The notes under the pieces were generated by a model, which was not told the DNA's origin, made no database searches, and saw only the letters and a list, made by a program, of their open reading frames with translations. The translations under genes and the position numbers were made by a program. A stretch of 24,128 nt of DNA, taken from a bacterium. GTDB lineage: Bacteria > Bdellovibrionota > FAC87 > UBA2466. The stretch lies in NCBI GenBank assembly GCA_019750655.1, contig JAIEOG010000396.1:1-24128 (forward strand), read 5' to 3'. Positions 16,224 through 22,905 of the stretch are shown one piece after another; the stretch's first letter is position 1; each line of letters opens with the position of its first letter.

Positions 16224-16233
16224 GGAGACACGT

Positions 16234-16530
16234 ATGAAAAATCGTATCATTCAGCTATTAACGCTCGCAGTTCTGGTCGGTGGCGATCCAGCATGGGCAG
16301 GACAGCAGGTCACCGTACACGTGAAGGGAATGGTCTGCGACTTATGCGCCCGTGGCCTTGCGAAGGGATTCAGTGCGTTTAAAGAAACAGGAGTGCTGGA
16401 AGATTTCAAGATCGAGCTTGCTAAGCACACTGTTGATTTGATGGTAAAAGATGGAGCCTCCGTTTCGGACGACGAGATCACGAAAGTGATCGAAGGCTCC
16501 AGCATGGCAGTAGACAAGATTGAAAGGTAA
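16234..16530 (+). CDS. MerP-like periplasmic heavy-metal-binding protein
   Basis: This encodes 98 residues. I choose the ATG at 16234 because AGGAG lies 6 bp ahead and because a signal peptide follows (cleavage AWA-GQ, residue 22); the frame is open further upstream inside the previous gene, but that is overlap. The mature part is one HMA domain with VKGMVCDLCARGL, giving Cys35-x-x-Cys38, which binds soft metals such as Hg or Cu. MerP carries mercury from the periplasm to MerT, and a MerT-like gene follows after 8 bp. The site has DL between the cysteines rather than the more usual MerP residues, so the metal may not be mercury. The fold and pairing are clear. Confidence 0.85.
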   Translation: MKNRIIQLLTLAVLVGGDPAWAGQQVTVHVKGMVCDLCARGLAKGFSAFKETGVLEDFKIELAKHTVDLMVKDGASVSDDEITKVIEGSSMAVDKIER

Positions 16531-16538
16531 GGGCCCCG

Positions 16539-16904
16539 ATGAAAAAGCTTCTTTCTATTGGCGCTCTGCTCGGATCGCTGACAACCATCTTCTGTTGTTT
16601 TCTTCCTGCTCTCTTTGCCGTTCTGGGCTTTGGGGCTGTCTTTGCTGGGTTAGTAGGGTCGTTTCCGCAGATGATCTGGCTATCGGAGCATAAACTACTC
16701 GTCTTCTTGGGGGCTGGGGCGATGCTTGGCATCGCTGGATACTTTCAGCTGCGGGCCGGACGCACTGCCTGCCCCATCGATCCAAAACTCGCTGAAGGAT
16801 GCTCGACTGCGAAAAACTGGTCCAAGCGAATCTATTTCGCCGCACTTGCTCTTTACGCATTGGGTTTCACTTTCGCCTTTATCCTGCCAAAGATTCTCGC
16901 CTAA
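16539..16904 (+). CDS. MerT-like heavy-metal transport membrane protein
   Basis: This encodes 121 residues with three membrane helices (about 4-36, 50-70 and 95-118). The first helix contains the vicinal pair Cys19-Cys20 in IFCCFLPALFAVLG, and the loop before the third helix has Cys78 and Cys88 in RTACPIDPKLAEGC. Four cysteines at these places match MerT, which takes Hg(II) from MerP and passes it inward. There is no merA reductase or merR in the window, so this is not a standard mer operon. The ECF sigma unit next door may regulate it instead. The family call is good; mercury as substrate is probable but unproven. Confidence 0.85.
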   Translation: MKKLLSIGALLGSLTTIFCCFLPALFAVLGFGAVFAGLVGSFPQMIWLSEHKLLVFLGAGAMLGIAGYFQLRAGRTACPIDPKLAEGCSTAKNWSKRIYFAALALYALGFTFAFILPKILA

Positions 16905-16977
16905 TCTATTTTCGCTTCGTAACAGTCACCATTTAGAACCTCGATGAGTGATAAGTCCCTCACACTCTCTTAAGCCT

Positions 16978-16993
16978 AAAAAGCAACGTTGCT
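16978..16993 (-). terminator. Weak terminator-like palindrome at the end of the initiator gene
   Basis: AGCAACGTTGCT is a perfect 12-bp palindrome that includes the stop codon of the reverse-strand initiator gene and runs into five T residues on that strand. The hairpin would be short, so it could instead be a protein-binding site. Confidence 0.35.
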
Positions 16994-18205
16994 AAACGGT
17001 TTTTTTCGCTAATGAAGTCGTCGTGCCCGCAGCATGTAAGAACCATTCGATCGCAGCCATATTACGGACTACTGCGGCCGGTGGAAAAAAGCCATGGGGG
17101 AAGGCCTCCCTGGCGAAGCATTGTACGATCTGGCCCCGCTCTACGTCATTCATTTCGGATTCAAACCGCTCGATAGCTACTTTCCGAGTTTTGTCGTCGG
17201 ATTCCGTTTTATTCTCAAAGTTTAAAAAAACAGATTCGATTGCATCTTTTGTAATATCTTTTTGGTTCTTAATACTTCTTATATTGCTCTCATTTCGAGG
17301 CACCTTCGTACTTGATTTGAGGTGGCTCGTCCCTCTATTTGAGGACGGAGCAGAATCGCCTTTAGGTGCCTTATTTTGAGGGCGCTCATCTTGCGGGGGT
17401 AAATCGTCGTGGCCACCATTCGCTAAGGCGATACTTGAAACCTTCCAGCTATTGCCCCGCTTGAAGTCCGTTTCGATGAGACGCAATAGATTACGTTCCT
17501 TCAAAGTTTTAAGGGCTCTAGATACTGTAGCGTGGGACATCCCGGTTTGGTCCTCAATAAAACGTACTGAGGCGCGTATTTCTCCATTCGACTTCGAGAA
17601 GCGCCATGCGCGACTCGACAGCCAAAGAAAAAGTCGGAAACAATCTCCGGAAAGGTCCTGCAGCAATGGCTCGGAGAAAACCGCATGGGAAAGTTTAAAA
17701 AATCCTTGAGTAGAGCGGGATTCAACCAGCGGTGCCTCTGATTTAGCTGCCTCACTTTGAGCTTGCTCAATGTGAGTAACGGACCTTGAGTTGGCTTGCA
17801 AAGAGGCGCCTCGATTTGAGAGCTCTCAATTGAAGCTTGCTCCCACGACCCCACCTCATGGCGAGGTTTCTCGCTAAAAGGCGCCTCTGCTTGAGGGGGC
17901 TCTGAAGGTGCAACCTCACTTTGAGCTACCTCAGTTCTAGGAAGTTTCTCTTCTGCGCCCGTCTGACCATCCGGAGAAGGAAAATGCGTTTCAAGGAGCG
18001 ATCGAAAAGGAGTCACCTCAGTTTGAGTTTGGTTGACTGGAGTTAACTCATTTTTAGGCGCCTCCACCACAAGCACCTCTTTATGAAGCACCTCAGGGGG
18101 AGGCTTCATTCCGGGTCCACTTTTCGACAGACGAAGGGGGCTATTCACCTGGAGTGTTTTGAATGCGTTCTTCAAATCGCTGTTGCCGGAGGATTTCTTG
18201 CTCAT
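16992..18205 (-). CDS. Plasmid replication initiator with winged helix; frameshifted in this sequence
   Basis: The gene starts with ATG at 18205, overlapping the parA stop (ATGA), and its end is at 16992. As given, it is split: the first frame runs from 18205 and turns to nonsense after about 17790, while the downstream frame (open to 16992) carries the conserved part. Adding one base within 17777-17790 would restore one protein of about 404 residues. The order is a basic N-terminus, pentapeptide repeats with Glu at position 2 (SEVAP, AEAPF, SEAAK, SEAPL), a winged-helix domain (RLFLWLSSRAWRF, then FIEDQTGMSHATVSRALKTL), a Pro/Ser linker and a C-terminal domain (RKVAIERFESEM, FPHGFFPPAAVVRNMAAIEW). 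It resembles initiators of the RepA/phage-O kind. Replication is inferred from the fold and the parA coupling. The frameshift may be real, programmed or a sequencing error. Confidence 0.75.
17212..17396. repeat. Candidate replication origin inside the initiator gene: spaced repeats plus AT-rich tract
   Basis: On the reverse strand, CTCAAAT recurs every 22 bp (ends at 17343 and 17321), with a variant CTCGAAAT ending at 17299 and a weaker one at 17365; another CTCAAAA copy ends at 17380. A 22-bp spacing is not a multiple of three, so it is not a protein repeat. An AT-rich tract (17212-17290) lies beside it. Iterons next to an AT-rich region within the initiator gene are known from phage lambda O. 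The origin role is inferred. Confidence 0.45.
17732..17940. repeat. 15-bp tandem repeat array inside the initiator gene (14 units)
   Basis: Fourteen consecutive units can be laid out from 17732 to 17940, with plus-strand consensus NNGCCTCNNNTTGAG. Every unit is 15 bp except 17777-17790, which is 14 bp. The array encodes a pentapeptide repeat with Glu at the second place. The short unit is where the reading frame of the initiator breaks. Confidence 0.8.
18013..18102. repeat. Second block of the 15-bp repeat (6 units)
   Basis: Six more 15-bp units with the same CCTC core (for example TCACCTCAGTTTGAG at 18013-18027) lie nearer the start of the initiator gene, separated from the main array by about 70 bp without repeats. 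They encode KEVLV, VEAPK, NELTP and TEVTP, in register with the pentapeptide pattern. Confidence 0.7.
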
Positions 18206-19008
18206 CGAACACCTCCCAGAGAGGCTGCGGATTCCGACGAAGGAACAGAAATGCCTAGTCTTTGGACTACCTCATTGGCCAGCGATATATAGTCTTGGGC
18301 AGCGCCACTTTCGGCGGCGTGGTGAAATATGGTCCTACCGAGTGCCGGTGCTTCTCTCAGCTTTACCGATCGTCTAATGCGAGTTTCAAAAACAACCTGC
18401 CCGAATCCACATACCAAGCCGTCCCAGGTCTCGGCGGCTATTTTCGTATTGTCGGCCAACGTAAGCAAATACCCCATCACCGAAAGGTTTGGGTTGGTGC
18501 CGCTTTGAATCACCTCGGTCTCAGCTAACAGCTCTTTAATTCCCATCATTGCGAAATAGCCTGAGTCCACCGGAACGATCAGCCTATTGGCAGCGTTCAG
18601 GGCTGAGTTCATTAGTGGCCCGAAAGTTGGCGGAGTATCTAGGAGAATGACGGAGTACTGCTCTTGTACCTCTCGAAGTCTTTGAGCAAGGCGCAACTCG
18701 CTGTTGGTCATGCCCACCATTTCACGCTCGACTCGAGATAGGAGAGGAGTTGCGGGAATCAGATCAATGCCGTCACCTTGGTAGATCACTTTACTGACCG
18801 GAAGGCTTCGATCTCGAATAAGGTCCCCGACCGATAGACTTATGCTTTTTAACGGTACTCCAAGGCCCTGGGTCGCGTTTCCTTGTGGGTCAAGATCGAC
18901 TACCAAGACACTTAATCCCTGAAGCGCTAGGGCCTGGGAGAGGTTAATCGTTGTGGTCGTTTTTCCCACTCCGCCTTTTTGATTGGTTATCGAAATGATG
19001 TGAGCCAT
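18202..19008 (-). CDS. parA: ParA-type partition ATPase
   Basis: This encodes 268 residues from the ATG at 19008, which has GGAG a few bases upstream; an in-frame start 39 bp further up is less likely because homologues begin close to the Walker motif. The deviant Walker A KGGVGKTT (residues 11-18), the A-prime motif VDLDPQGNAT and the Walker B VILLDTPP are all present. The protein lacks an N-terminal helix-turn-helix, like Soj and type Ib ParA. It drives DNA segregation by ATP-dependent binding to the nucleoid. No parB gene is next to it. Its stop overlaps the start of the initiator gene (ATGA), so segregation and replication proteins are made together. Confidence 0.95.
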   Translation of the reverse strand: MAHIISITNQKGGVGKTTTTINLSQALALQGLSVLVVDLDPQGNATQGLGVPLKSISLSVGDLIRDRSLPVSKVIYQGDGIDLIPATPLLSRVEREMVGMTNSELRLAQRLREVQEQYSVILLDTPPTFGPLMNSALNAANRLIVPVDSGYFAMMGIKELLAETEVIQSGTNPNLSVMGYLLTLADNTKIAAETWDGLVCGFGQVVFETRIRRSVKLREAPALGRTIFHHAAESGAAQDYISLANEVVQRLGISVPSSESAASLGGVR

Positions 19009-19091
19009 TAGTTGTCTCCATGTTGACAGTGGCCTTTGCACCACCAAAAATGGAGGAGAAAGACCAAGGTGTTAGCCTTCGTTTTTTATCG

Positions 19092-19120
19092 GAGCCCGGG
19101 AACTCGAACTTCCTGGGCTC
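19092..19120. other. Stable hairpin in the parA leader region
   Basis: GAGCCCGGGAA and TTCCTGGGCTC can pair over 11 bp with one G-U/A-C difference and a 7-nt loop. Read rightwards it is followed by TTCTTTATT, a poor T-run. It may be a terminator of a short rightward RNA starting near a TTGACA box (19023-19028), or a leader structure affecting parA translation. Confidence 0.4.
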
Positions 19121-19142
19121 TTCTTTATTAGAGGTTGCCCTC

Positions 19143-19159
19143 TGGATACAATGTATCCA
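19143..19159. promoter_or_regulatory. Operator 1 between parA and the XRE gene
   Basis: TGGATAC-AAT-GTATCCA is a perfect 7-bp inverted repeat with a 3-bp centre. It overlaps the likely promoter region for leftward transcription of parA and the initiator gene. Confidence 0.75.
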
Positions 19160-19186
19160 AGGAGGTCCTCGACAGTCAAATGTTTT

Positions 19187-19203
19187 TGGATACAATGTGT
19201 CCA
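19187..19203. promoter_or_regulatory. Operator 2, in front of the XRE gene
   Basis: TGGATAC-AAT-GTGTCCA differs from operator 1 by one base and lies 44 bp from it, centre to centre, about four helical turns. It sits just upstream of a possible -10 box (TATGCT, 19206-19211) of the XRE gene. Confidence 0.72.
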
Positions 19204-19223
19204 GATATGCTAAGAGATTTGCA

Positions 19224-19442
19224 ATGACTCCCCGGACCGGAATTCCCAAAACAGCCAAGCAGAAAGAAGCTGCTCGGTTAACAAACCTGCGAGAAGTCCT
19301 AAAACTGACCCAAAGGGAGATGGCAGAAGAGTTTCAAGTCACACACGGGGCGATCGGTTTGTGGGAGCGGGGAGAAAGAACTATTCCGGGACCTGTTTTA
19401 AAACTTATCGAGATTTACGAAGCCAAAAATACCAAAGCTTAA
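19224..19442 (+). CDS. Small XRE-family helix-turn-helix regulator
   Basis: This encodes 72 residues from the ATG at 19224, preceded by AAGAG. The helix-turn-helix covers about residues 20-60: LREVLKLTQREMAEEFQVTH, GAIGLWERGERTIPGP and KLIEIY, the standard Cro/C1 pattern. It is divergent from parA and the initiator gene, with two matching operators between them. It probably represses its own gene and the parA-initiator operon, which would control copy number. That target is inferred from operator placement. It is short and has no other domain. The frame is open upstream, but no other plausible start has support. Confidence 0.85.
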   Translation: MTPRTGIPKTAKQKEAARLTNLREVLKLTQREMAEEFQVTHGAIGLWERGERTIPGPVLKLIEIYEAKNTKA

Positions 19443-19452
19443 ACGTCCAATC

Positions 19453-20730
19453 CTAAGGTTTTTCAATCAGACGAAACGCTCGGGCCATTCTTTCTGTTTC
19501 TGCATCGGGAATTTGAAGCTTCTTGGCCTCTTGTCTCCAAGTCCGCACTGCTTCAATTACCTCAAGCAGGATTTCCTCGGCCCGTGCGGGTTTGATTCGA
19601 AAGTATTTAGCTACCGACCTTGCCAATTCTAAATCTTGGGAATTGTCAGTTTCGGAAACGTTCAACTTCAAGCCGTCGGGTGAATGCGGAGCGGGATTAA
19701 CGTCGTATACAGGAGAAAGATTCCAACCCGTGGACGTAAGAAGAAAGCCATGATTTCTCAGGTGGTCATCGGTATTTGAGACGCACATGAAAAAGACAAT
19801 TCTTCGCCAAAGTTGTTCGAGATCGCGCTCTGGCCTAGCACCTTGTTGCATCACAAATTCGGCTAGCTCCAAGTAGCTCGCGCCTACGGTGGCATCGTCA
19901 CCGTCGTTTCGCTGCAAGAGGGTCATCGCCGAAGCGAAATGGATTCTTTCTCCAGCCACCGTCCGGTCAAATCGTCGTGACAAGAAAGTATGTCTTTTGA
20001 CTGAAAAGGTTCGACATTGCGACGGAGTGATCTCAATTCCTGCTTTGTCAGCGAGATTGTTCACCAGGTGCTCCCAAGCACCCACATCAAATTCATCTAG
20101 GCGGCTAGGAAACTTTGCGATCCACAAAGAACCTTGTTCGTCTAAGACACTGGCCTTCGGTCGAGCCCCGCCGAGTGACGCACCAGGAACTAAGAGTAGG
20201 CGTAGCCAATTACTATATTCATGATCGGTTTCGGCATCTTCGCGTTCGAGTTGCAAGCTTGCGTGTTCCAAATCCCGCAGGCGTGCCCACGGCGGCGAAG
20301 CAAGTTCTTTCGTATTATCTAAAAACGGCCCGTCCGGAGGAAAACGAAACCGAAGGGCGCCGGGCCGGTGGCCATCGTACACTCCCAAAAGATAGTCCGA
20401 TTCCCACAAAGCTTGCTCAGGACGGCTTTGCACTCGCGCCAATTGAGCTTCGCGCCTGCGCATTAAAAGTCGTCCCCATCGATCCGGCGAGGAATCTAAA
20501 AATGCGCCAAAGTTAGACTGTCCTTCTGGAGCATATTGCCGTCCGCCGTATAGACCGAGTGAAGGATCTAGTCTCTGAGCGAATCCCTGCTTCAACCAAT
20601 TATCATCGTACTCAAACGAAAAGATCTCTTTGCCCCTGGAGGGGGTAGCAAACAAGGTTCCAAGCTTTGCCGGATTGGGTAACCCCTTCCAGTGCGCAAA
20701 TACCTCTATTGTTCGTTGCTGGTCTCTCAT
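19453..20730 (-). CDS. hipA: HipA-family serine/threonine kinase toxin
   Basis: This encodes 425 residues, the full family length. The N-terminal subdomain holds YAPEGQSNFGAFLDSSPDRWG. The phosphate-binding loop region is VPGASLGGARPKASV (about 180-195), followed by the lysine in LWIAKFPS. The catalytic loop is SNTDDHLRNHGF, where Asp321 and Asn326 match E. coli HipA Asp309 and Asn314, and Asp343 in SPVYDVNP matches the metal-binding Asp332. All key residues are present, so it should be active. In E. coli HipA phosphorylates GltX and causes growth arrest. It overlaps the upstream antitoxin gene by four bases (ATGA), the usual hipBA layout. On a plasmid it could aid maintenance. Confidence 0.94.
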   Translation of the reverse strand: MRDQQRTIEVFAHWKGLPNPAKLGTLFATPSRGKEIFSFEYDDNWLKQGFAQRLDPSLGLYGGRQYAPEGQSNFGAFLDSSPDRWGRLLMRRREAQLARVQSRPEQALWESDYLLGVYDGHRPGALRFRFPPDGPFLDNTKELASPPWARLRDLEHASLQLEREDAETDHEYSNWLRLLLVPGASLGGARPKASVLDEQGSLWIAKFPSRLDEFDVGAWEHLVNNLADKAGIEITPSQCRTFSVKRHTFLSRRFDRTVAGERIHFASAMTLLQRNDGDDATVGASYLELAEFVMQQGARPERDLEQLWRRIVFFMCVSNTDDHLRNHGFLLTSTGWNLSPVYDVNPAPHSPDGLKLNVSETDNSQDLELARSVAKYFRIKPARAEEILLEVIEAVRTWRQEAKKLQIPDAETERMARAFRLIEKP

Positions 20731-21092
20731 ACAGGCGGTACCTTTTTCGTGGCCGCAGGACGATCAGGAGTGGGTAACTTCTTTCGTTGAGGAGCTCTTT
20801 TTTTGACGGACAAGTTGGCATCTTGGAGTTTCCTTCCAAGCACATCGTCCTTCGCCAAAAGCGCTAAGTCTTTTTCCAAGCCAAGGCAGTGCAAAACGCT
20901 AGCGATGGCACCCAATGTAACGCTTGGACTGCCTTGCTCGACTGCCCTCAGAGTAGGGCGAGACATCCCAGCCCGCTGAGCCACCAAGGATGCAGAAAAC
21001 TTGCGCCTGAGCCGTGCGAAGCGAATGTTCTCGCCCAGCTCTTTAAGCATTCGTTGTAGTTGTGGTAGAGGCTGGCTTGTTTTTCTTGGCAT
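20727..21092 (-). CDS. hipB: HipB-family antitoxin and regulator
   Basis: This encodes about 121 residues from the ATG at 21092; a GTG at 21113 would add seven residues and cannot be ruled out. The helix-turn-helix (about residues 13-75) has LGENIRFARLRRKFSASLVA and GMSRPTLRAVEQGSPSVTLG. The C-terminal tail is rich in Lys, Arg and Pro (KKRAPQRKK) and longer than in E. coli HipB (88 residues). It binds HipA and represses the operon. Three operator-like repeats lie upstream, and the first one touches the start region. The tail may strengthen DNA or HipA binding. Confidence 0.88.
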   Translation of the reverse strand: MPRKTSQPLPQLQRMLKELGENIRFARLRRKFSASLVAQRAGMSRPTLRAVEQGSPSVTLGAIASVLHCLGLEKDLALLAKDDVLGRKLQDANLSVKKRAPQRKKLPTPDRPAATKKVPPV

Positions 21093-21095
21093 AAT

Positions 21096-21205
21096 GGAAA
21101 GTATTGTTTCCACTCTATCGTACCAATTGGCAACAATATTTACCCTTATATTTCGTTAAAACCGCCGATAATTAGACTCACTGCGTAATGGAAAGTATTT
21201 TGACC
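21096..21205. promoter_or_regulatory. Three operator-like repeats upstream of hipBA
   Basis: GGAAAGTATTGTTTCC (21096-21111), GGCAACAATATTTACC (21129-21144) and GGAAAGTATTTTGACC (21190-21205) share an interrupted GGnAA...CC symmetry. The first and third have the 14-base TAATGGAAAGTATT in common. The first two are 33 bp apart (about three helical turns). They are good candidates for HipB binding sites. Confidence 0.6.
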
Positions 21206-21274
21206 AAATGCATGCATGAACTGGTAATAATAATTTACAATTTAACACGATGCGCTGGCTGACGCCGCTAACGG

Positions 21275-21312
21275 AAAAAGGGACCGAGACATCGAATGGA
21301 GGACATCGGTCC
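21275..21312 (-). terminator. Terminator of the leftward 22905-21315 operon
   Basis: On the reverse strand GGACCGA and TCGGTCC form a 7-bp stem around an 18-nt internal segment, followed by CTTTTT. A competing inner hairpin, GGAGGAC-CGAT-GTCCTCC, overlaps its start. Confidence 0.55.
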
Positions 21313-21314
21313 TC

Positions 21315-21815
21315 CTATTTGGCGTCCTTTAGGTCGATTGTGACTCGCTTCAAATAGAGCATGGCTTTAACGCCATTCTTTTCGACGTCCGCCATAATAT
21401 CGTACGAATAAAGGTGCCCCTTCTGAAGGGGGCGACTGACGAAAAGAGCTTCGGTTGCGGTCTGGAAACCATCGTGCTCGATTTCTTCCCAATCAATTCG
21501 TCCTTCAGGATCATAAACCTGCATTTCTCCAGCAACTCGCCAAAAATCAGGCACCGGCTCTCCAAAACTCCAACTAATTCTAGCGGTATAAAATCCGCCG
21601 TCGTAGCCAGGTTCCATCACTACGTTAACCGAAATTTTGGGCGCCAAAGCATAGGCCTGGGCTTCTGTTCCAGAATCGTAACGATTCAATCCGGACCTGC
21701 CTTCCTCGATAGTAACCGCCGGTTGCAGTCCCATATCGTTTCGAAAGGTCTGACGGTCTACACCGCAACTCAGGATGTATAAAAGCAGTGCCGCTATTAT
21801 AAGTTTGGACTTCAT
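21315..21815 (-). CDS. Lipoprotein of unknown function
   Basis: This encodes 166 residues from the ATG at 21815, which has GAGGAG 6 bp upstream; the frame is open further up but overlaps the previous gene. The signal MKSKLIIAALLLYILSC ends in a lipobox with lipidated Cys17. The mature protein is acidic and beta-rich, with a segment of about residues 60-160 that looks like an immunoglobulin or fibronectin-like sandwich (GGFYTARISWSFGEPVPDFW). I do not recognise the family. It lies 10 bp after the 359-residue exported protein gene and is the last gene before a terminator. It is likely to work with the two upstream genes. Confidence 0.72.
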   Translation of the reverse strand: MKSKLIIAALLLYILSCGVDRQTFRNDMGLQPAVTIEEGRSGLNRYDSGTEAQAYALAPKISVNVVMEPGYDGGFYTARISWSFGEPVPDFWRVAGEMQVYDPEGRIDWEEIEHDGFQTATEALFVSRPLQKGHLYSYDIMADVEKNGVKAMLYLKRVTIDLKDAK

Positions 21816-21825
21816 CTCGTACTCC

Positions 21826-22905
21826 TCACCAATTAATCGTTGGCAAAAACCCAAATTGAATAAGCATTCTGACGGGCCCTGATCCCGAAGTAGGTAAAGC
21901 AGCTCCAACTTGCAGTCGGAATTCCTGCCAATCAAAAAGGTAACCAGCGCCCACAAACGGCACTACTGCCTGCTCGGAGATGTTCTCAATCGCCGCTGTC
22001 CGGCCAATTTGGTCTGTGTGAGTAATGGTGCTGACTGTCTCAACTGGCAGCCATGCAAGCGACCCAACGATACCGTGCTTAAAATTCCCGGAGTTTCCAA
22101 ACGCCCAGCCGATGTCCAGTTCAGCGCCACGATGGCGTGCATCGAAATACATTCCCGACAAATTAACTACGATGGGAAAGGTGCGCGTTCCCCAATACCC
22201 GAGATGAAGGTTTAATAAGGCCGGTGTGCCGAGAGAAACCCCGCTAAAAAGGCGGCCGCGCTTTCGATCGGGGTCAATCCAGCGAGCGGAATAGGTGCTA
22301 GTTACGTTCTTGCTTCCCGTGGATACCACCTGCAGGGAACTAGCCGGCACGCTTGGAAGTTTCTTCGCCTTTCGCACTGGAGCCTGTGCTTCTTTGATGG
22401 CTCTTTGAATGGCGCGGATCGTATTGTCATTCGCTTCATCGCGGCTTTGGGCCGACTGAACTTCGTGCTTTGACCAGGTAAGCGTTGGCTTAAAGAGTTC
22501 TGAATTTTCTTTGGATCTATATTCAATCAGGGACGCCGTCGTATTCGTTTCATAACCGCCGTCCGATCGGACAGAGTTTTCAATATCGAAAACCAATTTT
22601 GGATTGGTCACGTCTCTCAGGGATAATGCTTGTCGCTTGAATTTGGATAGCCAGTTACGGTCTGCGACTTCACCAGCGAGTCCCAATCGGTACGCTTCCG
22701 TGGTTACCAGTTCTTCGAAGAACGATTCCGTTCGTAAAACCTTCGCGCGATCATCAACATTTACAACGATAGTGACTTTTTGATGCCCGACTATTGGACC
22801 ACCTGCCCTATTTATCTCCGTTTGAAGGAGAAGCTGGGAGACTGATTCGCCGGCCAGCGATTGCGAGGCTATCGCTATAGAAAGTACAAAAGCGAATTTT
22901 CTCAT
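21826..22905 (-). CDS. Exported protein of unknown function, C-terminus barrel-like
   Basis: This encodes 359 residues with a signal peptide (cleavage near SLA-GE, residue 18). The first 190 residues are mixed and charged, with a helical basic stretch (IRAIQRAIKEAQAPVRKAKK). From about residue 210 the protein turns into alternating strands (FPIVVNLSGMYFDARHRGAE, LFDWQEFRLQVGAAL) and ends FGFLPTINW, which suits a small outer-membrane barrel. I recognise no family. The start overlaps the stop of the kinase-receiver gene by four bases (ATGA), so the two are coupled. The partner lipoprotein follows after 10 bp. Confidence 0.7.
   Translation of the reverse strand: MRKFAFVLSIAIASQSLAGESVSQLLLQTEINRAGGPIVGHQKVTIVVNVDDRAKVLRTESFFEELVTTEAYRLGLAGEVADRNWLSKFKRQALSLRDVTNPKLVFDIENSVRSDGGYETNTTASLIEYRSKENSELFKPTLTWSKHEVQSAQSRDEANDNTIRAIQRAIKEAQAPVRKAKKLPSVPASSLQVVSTGSKNVTSTYSARWIDPDRKRGRLFSGVSLGTPALLNLHLGYWGTRTFPIVVNLSGMYFDARHRGAELDIGWAFGNSGNFKHGIVGSLAWLPVETVSTITHTDQIGRTAAIENISEQAVVPFVGAGYLFDWQEFRLQVGAALPTSGSGPVRMLIQFGFLPTINW

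Noticed and set aside
16075..16233. Upstream extension of the MerP-like protein inside the outer-membrane protein gene
   Set aside because: The ATG at 16234 has an AGGAG and a signal peptide directly after it. The extension only reuses the previous gene in another frame.
15585..16904. Complete mercury-resistance operon
   Set aside because: No merR or merA is present. Only MerP-like and MerT-like proteins can be supported.
17501..17780. Continuation of the first initiator frame downstream of the short repeat unit
   Set aside because: The residues lose the pentapeptide pattern and resemble no domain, while the other frame holds the winged helix. It is out-of-frame reading after the lost base.
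17290..18102. CRISPR array
   Set aside because: The repeats are short, degenerate, contiguous 15-bp or 22-bp units within a coding frame, without unique spacers and without cas genes.
19020..19223. Long N-terminal extension of the XRE regulator
   Set aside because: It would cover both operators and the hairpin, and has no domain content. The ATG at 19224 has a ribosome binding site and gives a standard short regulator.
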